64,000 nt of DNA from CAVRTM01 sp963696105. GTDB taxonomy: Bacteria > Actinomycetota > Actinomycetes > Actinomycetales > Dermatophilaceae. A program made the translations under genes and the position numbers. Positions 30,061-42,481 of the stretch are shown piece after piece. Each line of letters opens with the position of its first letter. The first letter of the stretch is position 1. Location: NCBI GenBank assembly GCA_963696105.1, contig CAVOIP010000001.1:1-64000 (forward strand), in the 5' to 3' direction. Under the pieces are notes generated by a model that worked only from the letters and a program-made list of their open reading frames with translations, was not told the DNA's origin and ran no database searches.

Positions 30061-30535
30061 CGTTGGGGGGCACGATGCCTCCGGTGAATTGAGTCCCTGT
30101 CGGCTGATTGCCCCGCCCATGGTGAGCAGGGTGGCCCCCCTGGCGACATCCCCCGCCCCTCACGCCGAGACGTCCGTCAGGCGAGGCAACGACGTCGAAG
30201 AGGCCAGCCGTTGCACCGGAAGATATGTGCCATATGGAGTCTGGGGCGAATTTCTTTACCAACCAAGGGACAAAAGTGTGACGAACTTTACCTGACGTCT
30301 ACGCCAACTGCAGGCGAAACGGGTGTAAACAGCGCATCCGCAGGCTCTTCGCTCGCCCCTGGCGTGCCATCGGTACGCAGAAAGGCTAGCCGATGCAGCC
30401 GATCGGCCGCGCCGGCCGTCACCGCCGTTGTTAGCCTGACTCGGGCAGGGTGAGTAGTTGCGACACCGGCTGATCCGGATGTCGTCGTGAACTGCGCCGG
30501 CACGGAATCAGGGTGGCACGTCGGCGAGGACAAGC
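30061..30535. promoter_or_regulatory. Divergent promoter region between beta-helix and CDP-alcohol transferase genes
   Basis: 475 bp with a distinctly AT-richer core (30225-30310). CGTCTACGC at 30296-30304 is the reverse complement of GCGTAGACG at 7764-7772 in the leader of the first EPS gene, and both lie close to a TTTAAC/TTTACC hexamer. This may mark a shared regulator site, though the 9-mer alone is weak evidence. No convincing gene is seen in this stretch. Confidence 0.4.
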
Positions 30536-31258
30536 GTGAACACGTACAGGGGTACGGTCCAGCAGCTGTCCACCGCGCAGAAGACGTCGAAGGGGGCGCC
30601 TGCGTACTCCAGGTTCGTCAACCGCAGGGCCGGGCGCTACCTGGCCGCGGCGGCGTACCGGTCAGGGCGGACGCCGAACGAGGTGACCGCCGTCAGCGCT
30701 GCCTTCTCGGCCGTCGCCATCGCGCTGGTGGCGCGGTCCGGTCCGTCGGTGGCGCTCGGTGTGGTTGTTGCGGTGCTCCTCGCGGTGGGCTACGCGTTCG
30801 ACTCCGCCGACGGCCAGCTCGCGCGGCTGCGTGGCGGCGGGACGCCGGCAGGGGAGTGGCTGGACCACGTCGTCGACAGCGCGAAGATCTGCGCGCTGCA
30901 CCTCGCGGTGCTGGTGTCCTTCTACCGCTTCGGCGGCCGGTCCGACGGCGAGCTCGCCGTACCGCTGCTCTGGACGTTCGTCGCGACGGTGAGCTTCTTC
31001 GTCATCATCCTCAACGACCAGATCCGCCGCGGCGCACGGTACGGCGGCGCCGGTCACGGCCGACGCGTCGGTGGTCCGCAGCCTGCTTGGTCGCCCCGAC
31101 CGACTACGGCGTACTCCTGCTGTCGTTCCTGCTGTTCGGTTGGCATCGACGGGTTTCTCGCGGTGTACGCCCGCTCCTGGTGGCCAACGCCGCCTTTCTC
31201 GCGCTGGCCCTGGTGAAGTGGTACCGCGAGATCGCGGCGCTGCCGAAGGCTGGCCTGA
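30536..31258 (+). CDS. CDP-alcohol phosphatidyltransferase family membrane protein (frame interrupted)
   Basis: About 240 residues. The class-I CDP-alcohol motif is complete: DSADGQLARLRGGGTP followed by GEWLDHVVDS, giving D..DG..AR, G and two further Asp for the metal-bound active site. Hydrophobic helices such as VALGVVVAVLLAVGYAF and WTFVATVSFFVIIL surround it. It would transfer a phospho-alcohol from a CDP-alcohol to an acceptor. Several one-base lesions lie after 31040. The stop is inferred as TGA 31256-31258, overlapping the next start as TGATG; as written, the frame runs straight into the glycosyltransferase. Its neighbours suggest surface-polymer rather than phospholipid work. Confidence 0.8.
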
Positions 31259-32428
31259 TGCGGATCGCGCTGATCGGCACCCGGGGCGTGCCCGCTCGCT
31301 ACGGCGGTTTCGAGACGGCCGTCGAGGAGGTCGGCAGGCGTCTGGTCGCCAGGGGCATGACGTGACGGTGTACTGCCGCCGGCAGCCCGGCGAGGCCGCA
31401 GCAGCCGGGGACGCCTACCTCGGCATGCGCCTGGTGCACCTGCCGGCCATGCAGCGCAAGTCGCTGGAGACACTGAGCCACACGGCGCTGTCGGTGCTGC
31501 ACCTGATCCGGCACGGCGGGGCGGACGCGGTGATCGTGTTCAACGCCGCCAACGCCGTCTTCCTGCCGCTGCTGCGACTGCGACGGCTTCCGGTCGCCAC
31601 GCACGTGGACGGCCTGGAGTGGCGCCGGGCCAAGTGGGGGCCGGTCGGCCAGCGCTACTACCGGATCGCCGAGGCGCTGTCCGTGCGCTGGTCCGATGCG
31701 TTGATCGCCGACGCCCGAGGCATCAGCGACTACTACCTGGAGGAGTTCGGCGCCGACCGACCGAGATCGCCTACGGTGCACCGGTGCTCGGGCCACTCGG
31801 TTCCGAGCGGCTGGCCGAGCTCGGTCTCGAGCCGGGCGGCGTACCACCTCGTCGTGGCCCGGTTCGAGCCGGAGAACCACGTGGACGTCGCCATCGAGGG
31901 ATACCTCCACAGCCACGCCGGACGTCCGCTCGTCGTGGTCGGTTCGGCCCCCTACCCCGGAGCACACCAACGGCGCATCGACGACCTGGCCAGCCGGCAC
32001 GACGGCGTCCGGCTCCTGGGCGGCATCTGGGACCAGGAGCAGCTCGACCAGCTGTATGCCAACGCCCTGACCTACGTGCACGGTCACTCGGTCGGCGGGA
32101 CGAACCCCTCGCTGCTTCGAGCCATGGGGGCCGGCAGTGCCGTCATTGCGTACGACGTGAACTTCAACCGGGACGTGCTGGGGCCGGACGGCTGCTTCTT
32201 CGCCGACGCCGAGGAGCTGGCGAAGCGGCTGGACCGCGCGGAGCATGGCGCCGGAGAATGCTCGGAGCCGGTCGCCGTCTGGCCGAGCGCGCTGGCGCCG
32301 TCTACACCTGGGACGGCGTCGCCGACGACTACGAGGCGCTGTGCCAGAGCCTGGCCAACGGTCGCAGCCAGCGAGGGACCTACTCCGGGCGCCGGTCGGC
32401 GACCTCGTCCTGGCGTACAGAGCGCTGA
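31258..32428 (+). CDS. Glycosyltransferase with DUF1972-type N-terminus (frame interrupted)
   Basis: About 388 residues. MRIALIGTRGVPARYGGFET opens the protein, the signature of the DUF1972/rhamnosyltransferase-like GT-B enzymes of capsule loci. The C-terminal donor half has YHLVVARFEPENHVDVAIEG, LLGGIWDQEQLDQLYANAL and YVHGHSVGGTNPSLLRAMG. ATG 31258 is coupled to the CDP-alcohol transferase (TGATG). Three or more one-base lesions (near 31360, 31760, 31840 and 32260) break the frame. The linkage formed is not known; rhamnose transfer is a family-level possibility only. Confidence 0.8.
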
Positions 32429-32461
32429 GACGGTCTGGCGGACAACACTGACGCGAGCCGG

Positions 32462-32479
32462 CACCCCTCGAAAGGGGTG
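32462..32479 (+). terminator. Hairpin after the glycosyltransferase gene
   Basis: CACCCCT and AGGGGTG pair around CGAA, 34 bp beyond the glycosyltransferase stop. There is no T-tract. It also marks the left edge of the rearranged segment that follows. Confidence 0.5.
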
Positions 32480-32495
32480 ACCGCCCGATCTGTAC

Positions 32496-32612
32496 GTCAG
32501 GACACCAGTCGCTCCAGCGCCGGGCGCGGAAGGTGCTGGGGGTCTGCATCGTGCAGGGGAAGTAGGAGACCTCAACCCAACCGCGGCGAAGTCGCGCTCG
32601 AGGGCGCCTGGA
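32496..32612 (-). pseudogene. Fragment of a duplicated nucleotidyltransferase gene (3' end only)
   Basis: About 115 bp aligns closely with 34501-34616, the 3' end of the intact nucleotidyltransferase gene, in the same orientation and including the stop-codon region. Both read KxLERxF...VEVxYFPxTMQTxSTF on the minus strand; the fragment has VEVSYFPCTMQTPSTF against VEVFYFPYTMQTSSTF. The copy is diverged and frame-shifted near its end. It stops abruptly where transposase sequence begins, so it is the stump of a second gene copy cut by a mobile element or recombination. Confidence 0.8.
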
Positions 32613-32919
32613 GATTGCGCGCAGCAGGTCCGCTCCTGCTACCACCAGGACACTCACGACGCCGGCCGCACGATCGCCGAGAAGATCCCCACCTCGTTCG
32701 TTACGTGCTCGGTCCCCGAAGTCGCCCGCCTCGGCCGCACCCTGAAAGCAGTGGCGCACCGAGTTCCTCGGCCACTTCGACACCGGCGGCGCGAACACCG
32801 GCGGCACAGAGGCCACCAACGTTCTCATCGAGCTCCACCGCCGCATCGCCCGCGGCTTCCGCAACCGCGAGAACTACCGCCTCAGCATGCGGCTCATCGG
32901 CGGCGGGCTACTCCCATGA
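32612..32919 (+). pseudogene. ISL3-family transposase remnant (C-terminal part)
   Basis: Translation from about 32625 gives VRSCYHQDTHDAGRTIAEKI, then VARLGRTLKQWRTEFLGHFD, TGGANTGGTEATNVLIELHR and GFRNRENYRLSMRL. This is the end of an ISL3-type DDE transposase, where the usual reading is (W)xxEFLAHFDTGGxSNGPTEAINLLI and GFRNxxNYRLR. The N-terminal two-thirds and both inverted repeats are missing and one frameshift is present, so it is not mobile. Its junction with the nucleotidyltransferase stump records a past insertion or deletion at this edge of the EPS locus. Confidence 0.75.
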
Positions 32920-33010
32920 CCCGACACTCAGCGGCGAAGAGCCACCTTGGTCACCTACCTGGCGGCTACGGCTGAACGTCGAGGCCTCGGTGCGCGATGG
33001 CACGGGAGAC

Positions 33011-34509
33011 TCATGTGATCACAAAGTTGCGAAAAGCAACCGCGCCGTCCTCGGCACTGCGACCGATGTGCAGATAACCACCTCTGGCCGACGTGTCGTG
33101 CGAGAGGATGGAGGCTTCTCCGCCCCCGCCCGCGCGGGTCCATCGGATCGACGCCGGGGTCACTTCGAGACGGAAACGCATCCACTCCCCGGTTTTCGGT
33201 TGGGCAGTTTCGATCGATGAGCCCAGTTGCTGACCGGTTGCCACGCCGGCATGGTGGAGGAAAAGTGCCAGTCTCCCGTCCACGCGAAGAATCGCGTGGT
33301 AGCCGGTCGTCTTGCCTGCCTGGTGCTCGTAGTAGGCGTCGTTCGACTGTCCAAAAGCCAGAGTGAGGTTGCCGGCTCTGTCCGTTGGCAGACGGGTGAA
33401 GCAGGCTTCGAAGTCTATCTGGTAGCTCGCTGCGGCCATGGCGATCGGGGACATCTGTCCCAAGGTCACGAAGTGCTGACTGCCTTGGCGAGCGAGGGCC
33501 AACGCGCCGCCACTCTCCCACGACGGAGCGAACTCGGGGTCAGCTGGATCCTTTGTCATCTCGCCTGAGGCAATGGCGCGCGAGGCCCACGTGTCGCGAG
33601 TCGTGATAGCAGAGGAATGGCTGATGTATCCGTAACTCGAGCAAATTGCACCCTGGACCCCCCGGGAGAAGAAGTGGTCAGCGTCCACGCGGCGGTGCAA
33701 CGGGAACACCCACACCGGGACGCCTGTGTCTACGGCGGTCCGGACCAGCTCATCATCAAGGTATCCGCTCCGCCCGAAGGCCGGCAGAACGAGCGCGTTG
33801 GTATCCACATCCTTCAGTCGGTCCGCCAACTCGGAGATGCTCGAGTTGTCGCCTCTGCTGCGCTCCCCAGGTAGCCGAATACTGGATAGCCGGCGCGCTT
33901 CGCCTGTTCGATCCGCTTGCTCGTGTGATGAGCCTTGATCATGACCGACTTCGTCAAGCCGTACCGCTCAACGAGGTTCACTATTGCGGGGTATGCGTCG
34001 TCGGTCTTGGCTTCAACACACAGGACGGCCTTCCGGCCGAAGGTTCGCAACACGTTTTCGAACAAGGGCACGCGGGGGAGGGGCTCGGTCATCCAGGCGG
34101 GGCCAAGGTGAGGGATGGTGACGCGCGCATTCCGTAAGACGGTCGACGGCAGTTGAGAGACGACGCCCGAGAGATTCGTGGTGCGGTCGTATGTCTGGTC
34201 ATGCATGCAGATCAGGACGCCGTCGGACGTCATCCCAACGCTGATTTCCATACACCGCGCCCCCCACTGTGCGGCGGCCTGGTACGCCTCCATGGTGTGC
34301 TCGGGAAAGACGTCGCCCGAGCCGCGATGGGCGATGTAGTAGCGACTGCCTCGCGAGGCAGCCCAACCGTCTACGGTCACCGGGGCTGACTCGGACCCGG
34401 AAGCGCCGGAACGGGTGGCCGACATCATGCCTGAACCGGCGCCCAGGCCGATCGTGCCAAGGGCCAACGCGCCGAGCGCGCTCCGTCGAGTGACTTCCGC
34501 GTGTGGCAC
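33011..34509 (-). CDS. Secreted glycerophosphodiester phosphodiesterase-like protein with C-terminal beta domain (one frameshift)
   Basis: About 499 residues. The N-terminus (TRRSALGALALGTIGLGAGS) is a Tat-like signal. The GDPD fold follows: AHRGSGDVFPEHTMEAYQAA, CMEISVGMTSDGVLICMHD, LCVEAKTDD and VLPAFGRSGYLDDELV. The usual metal-binding E-x-D reads E-I-S here, so activity may be reduced or changed. The last 170 residues form a beta-rich domain (YQIDFEACFTRLPTDRAG, YHAILRVDGRLALFLHH) like LamG/DUF1080 modules. One base is missing near 33855; restoring it reads ADNSSISELADRL. GTG 34509 lies 1 nt after the nucleotidyltransferase stop, so the two genes form an operon. It may trim or remodel glycerol-phosphate groups on a surface polymer. 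Confidence 0.8.
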
Positions 34510-34510
34510 G

Positions 34511-34933
34511 TCAGGAGACGAGACGGGTCAGGGCCTCGCGCAGGAAGGTGCTGGAGGTCTGCATCGTGTAGGGGAAGTAGAAGACCTCGACCCCCACGGT
34601 GGCGAAGTCGCGCTCGAGCTTGTCGCCCTTGGGCGTCCCCCGCCAGTCGTCGCCCTTGAAGATGACGTCGAACGGGTGCTGCGCCCACGTCTCCAGCTTG
34701 TCCGGCACCGTCTCGACGACCGCCTCGTCGACGTACGTGATGTGCTGGACGATCTCCAGCCGCTCCGCGAGCGGGATCACCGGGAGGCGGCCCTTGGCCT
34801 GGAACGCCATCTCGTCCGAGACGACGCCGGCGATGAGGTGGTCACACTCGCGCCGGGCCTGGCGCAGGATGTTGAGGTGCCCGATGTGGAACAGGTCGTA
34901 GACCCCCGGTGCGTACCCGACCCGTAGACCCAT
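34511..34933 (-). CDS. Cytidylyltransferase-like nucleotidyltransferase (TagD-like)
   Basis: A 140-residue HxGH-type nucleotidyltransferase. YAPGVYDLFHIGHLNIL carries the HIGH catalytic motif, and FQAKGRLPVIPLAERLEIV and FDVIFKGDDWRGTPKGDKL follow in the order seen in glycerol-3-phosphate cytidylyltransferases. The usual C-terminal RTxGISTT reads YTMQTSSTFLREAL. It probably activates a phospho-alcohol (glycerol 3-phosphate is the simplest guess) as CDP-alcohol, the substrate class of the transferase at 30536. ATG 34933 has GGAGG 10 nt upstream. The gene is intact, unlike its partial duplicate at 32496. Confidence 0.85.
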   Translation of the reverse strand: MGLRVGYAPGVYDLFHIGHLNILRQARRECDHLIAGVVSDEMAFQAKGRLPVIPLAERLEIVQHITYVDEAVVETVPDKLETWAQHPFDVIFKGDDWRGTPKGDKLERDFATVGVEVFYFPYTMQTSSTFLREALTRLVS

Positions 34934-35271
34934 GCGCGCTCGCCCTCCAGCGTTGTCGTCCCGAACGGCCGAATCCGGACGGTCCGTCGGACGCGTCCTC
35001 TGCGGGCGCAACGCTGCGTCCCCCTGTGTGTCGGCCTGTCGAAGCCGAGGCTGTCAGCCGTTCGACGGCGGCACCCGCGACGCAGGGGAAAGTGGTCCTT
35101 CCGGCAGACCAAGATGACTAGCCGGACGTACTTGCGCTTACGTCATACGACGCAGTTGCGGCGTCACCCAGCAGTGTCCGGACCCCGGCGTAAACTGGCC
35201 GCTCCAACCCCGGTGCGTCTCGCGCTGGGGCGTTCGTGCTGTCCCACCCGATGCCAGGAGCTCCGCGCACC
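34934..35271. promoter_or_regulatory. Divergent promoter region between EPS locus and mfd
   Basis: 338 bp separate the minus-strand nucleotidyltransferase gene from mfd. It is the right edge of the EPS locus. A TTGCGC hexamer near 35130 followed by CATACG is a weak candidate promoter for mfd. A plus-strand open frame across 34909-35121 has no support as a gene. No repeats or attachment sites are evident. Confidence 0.35.
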
Positions 35272-38880
<3,609 letters not shown>

Positions 38881-38884
<4 letters not shown>

Positions 38885-39447
38885 AGGCTCTCCGCACAGC
38901 TCGACCGTCGGTCCGTACGGCGGGGCCGGCCGCGCTCCTGCTCGGCGCGGCCGTGCTGCTGACCGGCTGCGGCGGGCAGCGGCCCGGCGCCGCGGCCGTC
39001 GTCGACGGCCGGGTGATCTCCGTCTCCGACACCCAGCAGGTGGCCGAGCAGATCAGCACCGTGCCCGGAATCCAGCAGAAGCTCACCCCCGCCGACACCC
39101 TGGTGTCGCTGATCCTCGCGCCGTTCGTTCTCGACCAGGCCCAGAAGGACGGCAAGGGCGTCTCGGAGGACCAGGCCCGCGTCGCGGTCAAGGAGATCAC
39201 GGACCCGGCGCCGGCGACCATCCAGTTCGTCCGGACCAGCCTGGCCGCCAACGCGCTGAGCGAGCAGGCCCGCACCGCGGTGCTGTCCGCGGTCCGCAAG
39301 GCCAAGATCACCGTCAACCCCCGCTTCGGCACGCTGGACCGCAAGCAGCTGACGCTGACGGCGCCGGCGCCGGACTGGATGAAGCCGGCAGCCCCGTCGG
39401 CGACCGCCACCCCGGGCGCCCCCGCACCCGGGGCACCGCAGCAGTAG
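38881..39447 (+). CDS. SurA-N-like lipoprotein
   Basis: 188 residues. A signal peptide with lipobox LLTGC makes it a membrane-anchored extracytoplasmic lipoprotein. The mature N-terminal half (AAAVVDGRVISVSDTQQVAE) resembles the SurA chaperone N-domain, but no PpiC-type isomerase domain follows; the C-terminus is a Pro/Ala tail. Proteins like this commonly lie between mfd and mazG in actinobacteria, and a role in folding secreted proteins is inferred from the fold only. GTG 38881 overlaps the mfd stop by 4 nt. Its stop TAG overlaps the mazG GTG by one base, giving a tight operon. The frame is intact. Confidence 0.8.
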
Positions 39448-40419
39448 TGGCCGCCCGGCTGAGCCTGCTGCTCTCGACCCCCGGATCGCCCCCGGGCTGC
39501 TCTCGCGCGAGGCGTGGGCGAGCCTCGAGCAGGCCGCTGAGGTGCTCGGCCGCGACGCCGACGAGCCGCAGCTGCTCGCCATCCAGGACGCCGGCGTCCC
39601 CGCGACCGCGCTCGGCGACGTCCCGCCGGGGGAGCTGGCCCGCCTCCTGCTCGAGCGCGCCGCGACGGCCGACGTGGTCTGGGTCGGGTCCTCCGACGGC
39701 GACCCCGGCCTCACCGACGCCCTCGCCGCGGAGGTCAGCCGGCGCGACGAGCCGCCGGAGATCGAGATGCTGGTGGGGTCCTACGACGTGCCCGGCTCCC
39801 GGCTGCTGGACCTGGTCGCCGTCATGGACCGGCTGCGCTCCCCGGGCGGCTGCCCGTGGGACGCCGAGCAGACCCACGAGTCCCTGATCGCCGTACCTGC
39901 TCGAGGAGGCGTACGAGGCGGTCGAGGCGATCGAGTCCGGCGACCGGGCCCACATGCGCGAGGAGCTCGGCGACGTGCTGCTGCAGGTGCTCTTCCACGC
40001 CCGGGTCGCCCAGGAGGACCCGCAGGCGCCGTTCGGGCATCGACGACGTCGCCGCCGGGATCGTCGACAAGCTCGTGCGGCGCCACCCGCACGTCTTCGC
40101 CGACGTCGACGCCGACACCGCCGCCGAGGTCGACGCGAACTGGGAGCACATCAAGGCCGCCGAGAAGCCGGGCCGCACGTCGGTGCTCGACGGCATACCG
40201 GCTGGTCTGCCTGCCCTCGCGCGCGCCGACAAGGCCGCCTCGCGGCTGGAGCGGGCGGGTCTGTCCGCGCTCGCTCGGGAGGCCGCGGACGGCCCGGACG
40301 TCGGGGCGCGGCTGATGGCGCTCGTGCTCGAGGCGCGCTCCCACGGCGAGGACCCGGAAGGGGCGCTGCGGGCGGTCGTCCGGTCGCTGGAGCAGGCCGC
40401 CGCCGACGCGGGTCGGTGA
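39447..40419 (+). CDS. mazG: Nucleoside triphosphate pyrophosphohydrolase MazG (frame interrupted)
   Basis: About 323 residues. MazG hydrolyses NTPs, probably cleaning out abnormal ones. The MazG core has MDRLRSPGGCPWDAEQTHES, the Mg-binding EEAYEAVEAIESGD and ELGDVLLQVLFHARVA pair, VDKLVRRHPHVFADV and WEHIKAAEK. The N-terminal 125 residues form a variable domain found in actinobacterial MazG. Three lesions are inferred: one base missing near 39481, and insertions near 39893 (before YLLEEAYEA) and 40039 (before IDDVAAGI). The GTG start overlaps the upstream stop (TAGTG). Confidence 0.9.
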
Positions 40420-40484
40420 CCGACCGCCGCCGTCCCAGCCGTTAGGCTCGGGGGGTCCGTCGTCCGGTCCGCCCCAGGAGTGTC

Positions 40485-41789
40485 GTGGCCAGCATCGAAG
40501 CCGTCGGCGCGCGGGAGATCCTCGACTCCCGCGGCAACCCCACCGTCGAGGTCGAGGTCGCCCTCGACGACGGCACCATCGCCCGCGCGGCCGTGCCCTC
40601 CGGTGCCTCCACCGGGGCGTTCGAGGCCGTCGAGCGTCGCGACGGCGACAAGACGCGCTACGGCGGCAAGGGCGTCGAGCAGGCGGTCGACGCGGTGCTC
40701 GACGAGATCGGCCCGCGAGCTGCTCGGCTTCGAGGCCAGCGAGCAGCGGCTGATCGACCAGCGAGCTGCTCGACCTGGACGGCACCGCCAACAAGGGCTC
40801 GCTCGGCGCCAACGCGATCCTCGGCGTCTCGCTCGCCGTGGCCCGGGCCGCCGCCGACTCGGCCGGCCTGCCGCTGTTCCGCTACGTCGGCGGCCCCAAC
40901 GCGCACGTCCTGCCGGTGCCGATGATGAACATCCTCAACGGTGGCGCGCACGCCGACACCAACGTCGACATCCAGGAGTTCATGATCGCCCCGATCGGCG
41001 CCGCGACCTTCCGCGAGGCGCTGCGCTGGGGTGCGGAGGTCTACCACGCGCTCAAGACGGTGCTGAAGGAGCGCGGGCTGGCCACCGGCCTCGGCGACGA
41101 GGGCGGCTTCGCCCCCGACCTGCCGCAGCAACCGCGAGGCCCTCGACCTCATCGTCGAGGCGATCGAGCAGGCCGGCTTCACGCCGGGCACCGACATCGC
41201 GCTCGCGCTCGACGTCGCCGCCACCGAGTTCTACACCGACGGCGGCTACACCTTCGAGGGCGAGAGCCGCACCGCCGCCGAGATGACCGCTGTACTACGC
41301 CGGCCTGGTCGCCGACTACCCGCTGGTCTCCATCGAGGACCCGCTGGACGAGGACGACTGGGCAGGGCTGGGCCGACCTCACCGACGCCGCTCGGCGCCA
41401 CGGTGCAGATCGTCGGCGACGACCTGTTCGTCACCAACCCGGAGCGGCTGCAGCGCGGCATCGCCGCCGACGCCGCCAACGCCCTGCTGGTCAAGGTCAA
41501 CCAGATCGGCACGCTCACCGAGACCCTCGACGCCGTCGACGCTGGCCCACCGCGCGGGCTACCGCACGATGATGAGCCACCGCTCCGGCGAGACCGAGGA
41601 CACCACGATCGCCGACCTGGCCGTCGCCATCAACTGCGGACAGATCAAGACCGGCGCCCCGCGCGCGGTCCGAGCGCGTCGCCAAGTACAACCAGCTGCT
41701 GCGCATCGAGGAGGAGCTGGACGACGCGGCGCGTCTACGCCGGCGCCGGTGCGTTCCCGCGCTTCAAGGGCGCAGCGGCCGGCATCTGA
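40485..41789 (+). CDS. eno: Enolase (frame interrupted)
   Basis: Enolase interconverts 2-phosphoglycerate and phosphoenolpyruvate. MASIEAVGAREILDSRGNPT, SGASTGAFEAVERRDGD, GANAILGVSLAVARAAADS, NILNGGAHADTNVDIQEFM, GDEGGFAPDL, DYPLVSIEDPLDEDD, NQIGTLTETLDAV and MMSHRSGETEDTTIADLAVA are all present. Nine one-base insertions (40716, 40762, 41126, 41289, 41362, 41390, 41541, 41662 and 41732) break the frame. Removing them gives about 431 residues, the normal length, in the same frame as the stop. Start GTG 40485 has CAGGAG upstream. Confidence 0.94.
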
Positions 41790-41803
41790 GGACGCGTCAG
41801 ATC

Positions 41804-42481
41804 GTGGCTCCCACCCGTCGACCCGGAGCTGCGCCGGGGCCCTCCCGGCGCAGCCCGTCGTCGCGCGCCGGTGCCTCCCGCGGCGGTGTCCCGCCCCGGG
41901 TCGGCGCCTCCGCACGCGGATCCGCGTCCTCTCCCTCCCGCACGTCCGCCGCCCGCTCCGCCCCGGCCGGTACGGCGAGCCGGCCGCCCGGGTCCGCCCG
42001 AGGTCGGCGCCCCGCCGGGCCGCAGCGCTCGCCGCGCTCGCTGCGCCGGATGGCGATCCTGGCCTCGATCCTGGTGATGCTCGCGGTGACGCTCGTGCCG
42101 ACGCTGCGCTCCTACCTGCAGCAGCAGAGCGAGTACACCGCCCTGCAGGCCAAGGTCGGCCAGCAGCGCCAGTCGGTCGAGGCCCTGACCCGCGAGCGCA
42201 AGCAGTGGGACGATCCCGCCTACGTCGAGCAGCAGGTGCGAGAGCGGCTGAAGTTCGTCCGCCCGGGGGAGCAGTCCTACACCGTCATCGACGCCGATCC
42301 GGTCCCCCAGCACACCAGCGACCCCCGCGTCGCGGCCGCCGCACCGGAGGACGTGCGCAACTCCCCGTGGTACGGCCAGCTGTGGCAGTCGATGGTCATC
42401 GCGGACGCCGGCAGCAGCGCCACACCCGCGGCCACGCCCTCCGGCATGCCCACCCCCTCCTCGGTCACCACGACGCCGTGA
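41804..42481 (+). CDS. ftsB: FtsB/DivIC-family septum formation initiator
   Basis: 225 residues. An 80-residue Arg/Pro/Ser-rich basic cytoplasmic head precedes one membrane helix (about 82-103, ILASILVMLAVTLVPTL), a short coiled coil (EYTALQAKVGQQRQSVEALT) and the DivIC signature DPAYVEQQVRERLKFVRPGE. It should act in the divisome with FtsQ and FtsL at the septum. Its place between eno and DUF501 is the standard actinobacterial order. It starts 14 nt after the eno stop, and its stop overlaps the next GTG (GTGA). The frame is intact. Confidence 0.9.
   Translation: MAPTRRPGAAPGPSRRSPSSRAGASRGGVPPRVGASARGSASSPSRTSAARSAPAGTASRPPGSARGRRPAGPQRSPRSLRRMAILASILVMLAVTLVPTLRSYLQQQSEYTALQAKVGQQRQSVEALTRERKQWDDPAYVEQQVRERLKFVRPGEQSYTVIDADPVPQHTSDPRVAAAAPEDVRNSPWYGQLWQSMVIADAGSSATPAATPSGMPTPSSVTTTP

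Noticed and set aside
31299..32864. Minus-strand open frame of 521 codons
   Set aside because: Shadow of the plus-strand glycosyltransferase, except for the short part at 32496-32612 that encodes the nucleotidyltransferase stump.
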